From positions 1-9,361 of the forward strand of contig DAOVNC010000104.1 in NCBI GenBank assembly GCA_030630445.1: a stretch of DNA of 9,361 nt, read 5' to 3'. The translations under genes and the position numbers were made by a program. How positions within the stretch are numbered: position 1 is the stretch's first letter; the number at the start of each line of letters is the position of its first letter. The DNA is from Kiritimatiellales bacterium. Its GTDB lineage: Bacteria > Verrucomicrobiota > Kiritimatiellia > Kiritimatiellales > Pontiellaceae. This document shows, piece by piece, positions 1 to 4,595 of this stretch. The notes beneath the pieces were generated by a model, which was not told the origin of the DNA, made no database searches, and saw only the letters and a list, made by a program, of their open reading frames with translations.

Positions 1-119
1 CGCTTGAGTTCCACCATTCTTCATGAACCATTCGCTTTGCTCATTATTTACTGCGTAAATTATCTTTCGCATTCGCTTCAGGCTGAATTCTCACCTCTTC
101 ATTACGTTGGTGTTGTATA
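1..119 (+). repeat. Regulator leader repeat, copy 1 (exact duplicate of 6773-6891)
   Basis: All 119 bases match 6773-6891 exactly. The match stops at a TATA-like element (TTGTATAA here, TTGTATAG in the other copy). The window begins inside the repeat, so its true left edge is not visible. It is AT-rich compared with the flanking genes and has no convincing ORF. Inside it are a direct repeat CATTCGCTT (29-37 and 70-78), a 6-bp inverted repeat ATTTAC-TGC-GTAAAT (46-60) centred between those two copies, and the palindrome TTCATGAA (20-27). Its position directly upstream of a response regulator in both copies makes a promoter/operator region likely. No strong -35 box is visible, as is common for activator-dependent promoters. 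Confidence 0.85.
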
Positions 120-178
120 AGTATGGGTTTTGTCCGCAGAACGAAGGTGAATGAGTCTCGGAGATATAGGGAATTGAT

Positions 179-814
179 ATGATACCGATCAACCTATGGA
201 TTGTGGAAGACGATGCCGGGTACCGCAGCAATTTGCGGCGGTCGCTTGACCTCGAGGAGCATATTACCTGCAGCCGGGTGTTCCCTTCCTGCATTGAATT
301 TTTCGAAGCCATCGAAACCGATGTGCATCCGGATCTGGTGCTGATGGATCTCGGCCTGCCCGGAATGAGCGGCGTGGAAGGGATCCGGAAACTGAAAACC
401 GTTGCCCCTGATGTGGCCGTGATTGTATTGACGGTTTTTGCCGACAAGGAAAAGGTACTCCAATCCCTGGATGCCGGGGCGGCGGGCTATCTATTGAAGA
501 CGGCCATGCCGGAGGAAATCGTCCGCGGACTGCAGCAGGTTTTCCTGGGCGGGGCGGCTCTGAGCCCGTCGGTGGCGAAGGTGGTGCTGGAAGAGGTTCG
601 CAAGCCCAATGCCACCGAAGAATTCGACTTGTCGGATCGGGAGGTCGAGGTGCTTGAACAGTTGGCTCAGGGCCTTTCGGTCAAGGAGATTGCTGCCGAG
701 CTCGATATTGCCCGCAGTACCGTGGCTGGCCACCTCGAAAAAATCTACGGCAAGCTGCAGGTCCAGTCCCAGTCGGGTGCGGTTGCCAAGGCGTTGCGCT
801 CCGGCATTATCTGA
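179..814 (+). CDS. NarL/FixJ-family response regulator (RR1)
   Basis: This 211-residue protein has the standard two-domain layout of NarL/FixJ response regulators. The receiver domain (about residues 4-120) shows the acidic pair D11/D12, phospho-acceptor D57 in the VLMDLGLPG motif, switch residue T85 and conserved K107. The C-terminal LuxR-type helix-turn-helix (about 150-205) begins LSDREVEVLEQLAQG and has the core STVAGHLEKIYGKL. It should be a cytoplasmic transcription factor activated by phosphorylation. The ATG at 179 is preceded by a weak AGGG at 168-171, and the same start context recurs at RR2. RR2 (6948-7583) is the same length and about 76% identical by hand count. Its kinase is not in the window upstream; by analogy with RR2 one probably lies just before position 1. 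It lies upstream of a structured intergenic region and a PEP-CTERM gene, its likely target (inference). Confidence 0.95.
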   Translation: MIPINLWIVEDDAGYRSNLRRSLDLEEHITCSRVFPSCIEFFEAIETDVHPDLVLMDLGLPGMSGVEGIRKLKTVAPDVAVIVLTVFADKEKVLQSLDAGAAGYLLKTAMPEEIVRGLQQVFLGGAALSPSVAKVVLEEVRKPNATEEFDLSDREVEVLEQLAQGLSVKEIAAELDIARSTVAGHLEKIYGKLQVQSQSGAVAKALRSGII

Positions 815-922
815 TTGTCGTCGCCGATAAACCAAACGGTGTAGACACGGTTCCGAGTGCAGCGCGGGGTGCTTGCTCCAGTGACCGCGCCACCGTTTCG
901 CTCCGCTCATATAAAAGCGGTG

Positions 923-1066
923 TCACGCGAAGCGAGGCTGGCTCGAAGAGACGGCAGTGACTAAAAGGAACGGCAACCCACCGCACTCCATGCACCTTTG
1001 GGAGTGCGCGAGGTTGCCGCTCACTTCGTTCACTGCTTTCGCAGGCTCAAGCCTCGCTTCGCGTGA
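923..1066. repeat. Long imperfect inverted repeat (about 144-nt hairpin)
   Basis: Arms pair from outside in: a perfect 17-bp pair (923-939 with 1050-1066), GCAGTGA (954-960) with TCACTGC (1030-1036), CGGCAACC (971-978) with GGTTGCCG (1012-1019), and CGCACTCC (982-989) with GGAGTGCG (1001-1008), closing an 11-nt loop at 990-1000. The innermost stem and loop also occur in copy 2 (7688-7714), where the outer arms are missing on both sides. There is no T-run after it, so a simple intrinsic terminator is unlikely. It could be a cruciform, a structured RNA or a REP-like palindromic element. Confidence 0.8.
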
Positions 1067-1154
1067 TCGCGCTTTAAAATTCAGTCGCAAAGTAATCCGT
1101 ATTGCACCCAACGCGCCCCCTTCGGGAGGCACATCCTACACCTCGATCACTTTG

Positions 1155-1210
1155 CACAACCCCCACCCACCGGGTTGTGGCACGCGCCTCTTTTCGCAGA
1201 AAAGGGCGTG
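1155..1210 (+). other. Two adjacent conserved hairpins in the intergenic region
   Basis: The first hairpin pairs CACAACCC (1155-1162) with GGGTTGTG (1172-1179). The second pairs CACGC (1181-1185) with GCGTG (1206-1210) and, inside it, CTTTT (1190-1194) with AAAAG (1200-1204) around loop CGCAG. The second is identical in the other cassette (7839-7868). The first keeps its pairing there (CACAACCC with GGGTGTG, one bulged A) although the sequence between and within its arms changed. This suggests structure is maintained. The function is unknown; a terminator or RNA leader element are possibilities. Confidence 0.55.
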
Positions 1211-1240
1211 TTTCGATAGACGGCAATCCGTACCGAACAA

Positions 1241-1256
1241 CGGGTCATTTGACCCG
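1241..1256. promoter_or_regulatory. 7-2-7 inverted repeat, candidate response-regulator operator
   Basis: CGGGTCA-TT-TGACCCG is a perfect inverted repeat of two heptamers separated by 2 bp. This 7-2-7 geometry is the established arrangement of NarL-type dimer sites, although the bases differ from the E. coli consensus. It lies 129 nt before the ATG of the PEP-CTERM gene and downstream of the NarL-family gene RR1. The other cassette has the same core GGTCA-TT-TGACC at 7898-7909. Binding by RR1 is inference. Confidence 0.5.
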
Positions 1257-1297
1257 TAGACAGGGATTCTTGTGCTACGGTATGTTCCCCCTCACAT

Positions 1298-1346
1298 ATT
1301 CGGATTCAGAGGATGCAACCGGTCTGTAGGCCACTGGTATCCGAAT
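1298..1346 (+). promoter_or_regulatory. Inverted repeat just upstream of the PEP-CTERM gene
   Basis: ATTCGGAT (1298-1305) and ATCCGAAT (1339-1346) form a perfect 8-bp inverted repeat 33 nt apart. An analogous stem sits at 7944-7986 before the other secreted-protein gene, and the bases after it (ATCCGAATG, then CGGGAAAAACAACA) are also shared. It may be a 5'-UTR hairpin or a second operator. No convincing -10/-35 pair is visible around it. Confidence 0.45.
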
Positions 1347-1385
1347 GAATCATGTTCGGGAAAAACAACAAGAGAGGAAGAAGTC

Positions 1386-2045
1386 ATGTACAAGAGACTA
1401 ATAGCAGGTGCAGTGGTTTTATCAATGATCGCGCTTTCGCAGGTTGCTGAAGCGTCATTCATCCAGCCGGATGCCGGCACCACGGATGGAGGCATCTTCA
1501 ACTCAACCTATCCAATAGAAAATCTTTGGGGCGGTGCTGATGACAGCGTGGCAGCAGGGACCGATACGATCAATTCGTTAACCGCTAACGGTGGGAATGG
1601 GTATGCCTCTGCCAACCCGCCGGCGGGTGGCTATCCCGTCACCATCACGTTGGATTTTACGGTAGCTCAGGAGTTGAGTGCTTTCTACCTATGGAATAGC
1701 AACGGCGGGGCAAACGCTAACCCTACCCTCAGAGGCATCAAGGATTTCAGCCTTAAGTTTTGGGATGGAGCAGGCGGAAGCGGAACACAGATTGGCACCA
1801 CGTACAGCAGCACAGCAGCCAAAGCCCTCTGGGGTGGTGACGTGGCATCCGAAGCATTCGTGTTTCCCTCCTCCTACGTAGGAGTCAGCTCGGTGGAGTT
1901 GATCATCGCTACTAACCATAATACACAAGATTGGGTCGGCGCCCGCGAAATCGGGTTTGAAGTCATTCCGGAACCGGCCACGCTCGGCCTGGTGGCCCTG
2001 TTTGGTGGAGGACTCCTGTTCATCCGCCGTAAACTGGCGATCTAA
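1386..2045 (+). CDS. PEP-CTERM surface protein with one discoidin-like module
   Basis: This 219-residue protein has a signal peptide (1-23, AEA before the cleavage site), one galactose-binding/discoidin-like beta-sandwich module (about 25-193; blocks VTITLDF, LSAFYLWN, GIKDFSLKFWDG, GAREIGFEV) and a classic PEP-CTERM sorting tail. In the tail, PEP is at 195-197, a hydrophobic stretch at 199-213 and basic RRK at 214-216. PEP-CTERM proteins are known substrates of exosortase and are usually linked to exopolysaccharide export and the cell envelope. The start is the ATG at 1386: it has a good GAGGAAG ribosome site and a clean signal peptide. The frame is open back to an ATG at 1272, but that start would place a non-signal sequence in front. 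The module closely resembles the two copies in the next gene. A glycan-binding role is inference; no catalytic motif is visible. Confidence 0.93.
   Translation: MYKRLIAGAVVLSMIALSQVAEASFIQPDAGTTDGGIFNSTYPIENLWGGADDSVAAGTDTINSLTANGGNGYASANPPAGGYPVTITLDFTVAQELSAFYLWNSNGGANANPTLRGIKDFSLKFWDGAGGSGTQIGTTYSSTAAKALWGGDVASEAFVFPSSYVGVSSVELIIATNHNTQDWVGAREIGFEVIPEPATLGLVALFGGGLLFIRRKLAI
1458..1967 (+). repeat. Discoidin-like module A (of A/B/C)
   Basis: Module A is the body of the PEP-CTERM protein and aligns along its length with module B (2310-2819) and module C (2853-3359) in the next gene. All three start F-I/V-QPD and share a Y-x-IENLW segment, GNGYAS, PVTIT, LWN, GIK and DG blocks. The 16 bases AATAGAAAATCTTTGG are identical in all three (1514-1529, 2366-2381, 2909-2924). 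A and B are also very similar in DNA sequence through their signal-peptide regions, which suggests a fairly recent tandem duplication. Confidence 0.85.
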
Positions 2046-2072
2046 GGTCACCAAGAAATAGCTTTAATTGCA

Positions 2073-2101
2073 TCGGCGGCCACGCTTTCTGTGGTCGCCG
2101 A
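2073..2101 (+). terminator. Probable intrinsic terminator after the PEP-CTERM gene
   Basis: TCGGCGGCCAC (2073-2083) pairs with GTGGTCGCCGA (2091-2101), giving an 11-bp GC-rich stem with one G-T pair around the loop GCTTTCT. GTTTGCTT follows, a weak T tract. It sits 28 nt after the stop codon, so it should separate the PEP-CTERM transcript from the esterase gene, at least in part. Confidence 0.65.
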
Positions 2102-2200
2102 GTTTGCTTGGATTAAACCGGGAAATAAGCGCACAAACGCCAAAACAAGCAACGAATGCGTAGCCACTCTTCCCTTCTGCCCGGCGAGACCACCCGCGAA

Positions 2201-2212
2201 TTCAAATTTGAA
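2201..2212. promoter_or_regulatory. 12-bp perfect palindrome upstream of the esterase gene
   Basis: TTCAAATTTGAA is a perfect palindrome ending 31 nt before the ATG at 2244. The rest of the 198-nt spacer holds the terminator and a plausible ribosome site (AAGAGG, 2231-2236). The palindrome could be an operator or overlap a promoter; by chance alone it is only mildly surprising in an AT-rich patch. Confidence 0.3.
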
Positions 2213-2243
2213 CATGGCTGAATAGCAAAAAAGAGGTCGCATA

Positions 2244-4523
2244 ATGAAAATGACAACATATGCAGTAGTTTTATCAATGATCGTGTTTTCGCAGGTGGCT
2301 GAAGCAGCATTCATCCAGCCGGATGCCGGCACTACGTCTGGTGGCAGCTTCAACGCAACCTATCCAATAGAAAATCTTTGGGGCGGTGCTGTTGACAGTG
2401 TGGCAGCAGGGACCGATACGATCAGTGCGACGGCGGCCAATGGAGGTAATGGGTATGCCTCTTTAAACCCACCTTCGGGCGGCATGCCCGTCACCATCAC
2501 GCTGGATTTTTCTGCTGCACAGGAACTGTCCGCACTCTACCTGTGGAACGCCTCCGGCGGTGGGCTGGTCACCCCTCCTAAGCACGGCATCAAGCAATTC
2601 GACCTTCTGTTTTTTGATGGCGCCGCCGGCACGGGTACCCAACTCGGTTCCCAGATCGACTTGCAGGCTTCCCAAGCCCCCCAAACCGGCGACTACGCTG
2701 CTGAGGCGTTCACCTTTGCTTCCGTTGCAGGGGTCCGGTCGGCACAACTTATTATCGACAGCAATCAACTTGCAGATGGCTCATGGGTCGGTGCCCGTGA
2801 GATTGGTTTTGAAGCCGTGGGTGCAGACCCCCCTCCGCCGCCATCAGAACCCTTCGTCCAACCGGATTCCGCCACCACCGATGGCGGTAGCTACGGTGGG
2901 ACATACCTAATAGAAAATCTTTGGAATGAAGGTGTGACGACAGCGACTGATACGATCAGTGCGAATACGGCCAATTCAGGCAACGGGTACGCCTCGGCCG
3001 AGCCACCGACGGCTGGCTATCCCGTCACCATCACGATGAATTTCACATCCCCTCAGGATTTAAATGCTTTCTGCCTCTGGAACGGCTCTGGCGGCGGGTT
3101 TATCGGCCCTGTCGAGAGGGGCATCAAGCAATTCGATCTTAAGTTTTTCGATGGTGCCGACGGAAGCGGCAACCAGATCGGCACCACGTTCTCCGACACG
3201 GCGCTCAGCGCACCTCAAACCGGAGACTACGCTGCCGAAGTGTTCACATTCCCTTCCACCAACTCAGGGATCCAGTCGGTACAGCTTGTCATCAACAGCA
3301 ACCAGATTGACGATAGCGGCACATGGACGGGGATCCGCGAACTCGGGTTCAAGGGCCAGTCGTCCCCCAATACCGATGGATCCAGAATCGTAGTCTACCT
3401 TGTCGGTGGGCAATCGAATGCTGATGGATATGGAAACCCGGCCGATCTCTCGACCGAGCTTGTCGCCCCGCTGGAGGATGTACTGTTCTATCACGGAAAC
3501 GGCGGAGGCAACAGCCCCCTGACAGCCGACACGTGGATTGCGTTGCAGGTCGGTAGTGGATCAATGCCTGCCAATGCCGGTTATTTCGGTACGGAATTCG
3601 GCTTTGGCCACGAAATCCATAATAAACTTGGCTCTGAGAAAACCACGATCGCTATTATCAAACATACCAAGGGAGCGACTAAGCTCTACTCCGACTGGGT
3701 GCCCGGCGGCGATGCCTCCACCACGGGTGACGGCCCGATCTATCAAGCCTTTCAGTCCACAGTGAATGCAGGCCTTGCCGCCCTTGCTGCGCAGTATCCG
3801 GAGTCCATCATCCAGATCGAAGGGATGTTGTGGCATCAGGGGGAAGGGGATGTCAATGACGGCCAGCATCTGGCATACGAAAGCAACTTGACGACCTTTA
3901 TCGCCGATGTGCGCGCAACCTACGAAAGCAACCTACGCTTTGGCATTGTCCAGCTTTCCGATAACCAGGGCCTCGAGCCCACCAAGCTGGCGGTGGTCAA
4001 GCAGGCCCAGGCCAATGTCGCCGCCGCCGATCCGTTAAGCTATCTGGTCACCACCGATGATCTTCCCACGATCCCGGGAGCCATCATCCATTTTGGTGCC
4101 GATAGCCAACTAACGATCGGTTCCCGTCTCGTTACCGGCATGCTCCAGCTTCCGCTGACGGATGCTGATGGAAACGGTATCGATGACGACTGGGAAGTCC
4201 TGTACTGGGGAGCCGCCGGTCAGGATGCAGCTGGAAATCCTGATCTTGATGTCTACACCAACCTCGAAGAGTTTCTTTTGGATACATCGCCCCTAGTCAG
4301 CAATGTTTTTCAAGCGGGGATTGCGCTGGAAACGGAGTTCACAGGGTTGTCATGGATAGGTTCTACAGATCGCCGCTACATGATTGAGCAATCCTATGAT
4401 CTAGGAACTTGGTTCAATCTGGAGAGCTTCATTCCCGGCGACACCTCTGGCACAAACTCCTATCCTTTGCTGGAGGTACTCTCGGAAGAGAAAGCGTTTT
4501 TCCGAATCCGTGTGCAGCGGTGA
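2244..4523 (+). CDS. Secreted SASA-family esterase with two discoidin-like modules
   Basis: This 759-residue protein has a signal peptide (1-21, AEA before cleavage), discoidin-like module B (23-192), a proline-rich linker (196-203), module C (204-372) and a SASA/SGNH-type esterase domain (about 381-635). A thrombospondin-3-like calcium loop (DADGNGIDDDWE, from D640) and a short beta-rich C-terminal region (about 690-759) follow. The esterase domain has the nucleophile block GGQSNADG (S391), block III WHQGEGD (530-536) and a candidate catalytic H616 in IIHFGADSQL. SASA enzymes remove O-acetyl groups from sialic acid or other glycans; the substrate here is unknown. The usual Asp three residues before the His is not seen (Ala613), so the triad may differ. 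It has no PEP-CTERM tail, so it is probably released or held otherwise. It lies between the terminator and the kinase gene and may be part of the regulon. Confidence 0.9.
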   Translation: MKMTTYAVVLSMIVFSQVAEAAFIQPDAGTTSGGSFNATYPIENLWGGAVDSVAAGTDTISATAANGGNGYASLNPPSGGMPVTITLDFSAAQELSALYLWNASGGGLVTPPKHGIKQFDLLFFDGAAGTGTQLGSQIDLQASQAPQTGDYAAEAFTFASVAGVRSAQLIIDSNQLADGSWVGAREIGFEAVGADPPPPPSEPFVQPDSATTDGGSYGGTYLIENLWNEGVTTATDTISANTANSGNGYASAEPPTAGYPVTITMNFTSPQDLNAFCLWNGSGGGFIGPVERGIKQFDLKFFDGADGSGNQIGTTFSDTALSAPQTGDYAAEVFTFPSTNSGIQSVQLVINSNQIDDSGTWTGIRELGFKGQSSPNTDGSRIVVYLVGGQSNADGYGNPADLSTELVAPLEDVLFYHGNGGGNSPLTADTWIALQVGSGSMPANAGYFGTEFGFGHEIHNKLGSEKTTIAIIKHTKGATKLYSDWVPGGDASTTGDGPIYQAFQSTVNAGLAALAAQYPESIIQIEGMLWHQGEGDVNDGQHLAYESNLTTFIADVRATYESNLRFGIVQLSDNQGLEPTKLAVVKQAQANVAAADPLSYLVTTDDLPTIPGAIIHFGADSQLTIGSRLVTGMLQLPLTDADGNGIDDDWEVLYWGAAGQDAAGNPDLDVYTNLEEFLLDTSPLVSNVFQAGIALETEFTGLSWIGSTDRRYMIEQSYDLGTWFNLESFIPGDTSGTNSYPLLEVLSEEKAFFRIRVQR
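2310..3359 (+). repeat. Tandem discoidin-like modules B and C
   Basis: Module B (2310-2819) and module C (2853-3359) are two roughly 170-residue copies of the same domain in one gene. They share GIKQFDL, FFDGA and APQTGDYAAE blocks. B is closest to module A of the upstream gene at its N-terminal end, whereas B and C share the APQTGDYAAE insert that A lacks. Together the three give a tandem domain array spread over two genes. Confidence 0.85.
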
Positions 4524-4557
4524 TCCGTGCGGAAAGGTCGTGCGATAAAAAAAAATC

Positions 4558-4586
4558 TTGGGGTTCATCCGTACCCAGACTAGAGT
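4558..4586 (+). promoter_or_regulatory. Possible sigma-70-like promoter of the kinase gene
   Basis: TTGGGG (4558-4563) and TAGAGT (4581-4586) are separated by 17 bp in the 72-nt gap before the kinase gene. Transcription from it would start only a few bases before the ATG at 4596, and no Shine-Dalgarno sequence is visible there, so the message might be leaderless. A run of nine A (4547-4555) lies just upstream. The match is moderate and could be chance. Confidence 0.35.
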
Positions 4587-4595
4587 GCTTTCTCT

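Larger units (their letters stand above)
815..1256 (+). repeat. Hairpin-rich intergenic region, copy 1
   Basis: This non-coding stretch between RR1 and the PEP-CTERM gene is homologous along most of its length to 7584-7911, the equivalent stretch after RR2. Shared blocks include CACGGTTCCGAGTGCAGCG (one base differs in copy 2), GTTTCGCTCCGCTCATATAA, CGCTTTAAAATTCAGTCGC, CCTACACCTCGATCAC and CGCGCCTCTTTTCGCAGAAA. Small ORFs exist in it, but indels between the copies (for example around 1160-1180 against 7820-7838) break reading frames, so I treat it as non-coding. It contains several inverted repeats listed separately. It may be a long 5' leader or regulatory RNA of the downstream gene, or a genome-wide dispersed repeat; one window cannot decide this. 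Confidence 0.7.

Noticed and set aside
923..1066. Long hairpin as an intrinsic terminator for RR1
   Set aside because: No T-run follows, the stem is far longer than typical terminators, and it starts more than 100 nt after the stop codon.
957..1259. Small open frame in the intergenic region (also 1102-1329 and 7613-8035)
   Set aside because: The matching region after RR2 is conserved in DNA but carries indels that break the frame, and the sequence is dominated by inverted repeats. No ribosome site or recognisable protein is present.
1272..1385. Upstream extension of the PEP-CTERM gene to the ATG at 1272
   Set aside because: It would put non-signal sequence before a clean signal peptide, crosses the conserved inverted repeat and lacks a ribosome site; the ATG at 1386 has a strong one.
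4547..4555. A9 run as the T tract of a - strand terminator
   Set aside because: There is no GC-rich stem beside it and no supported - strand gene that would end there.
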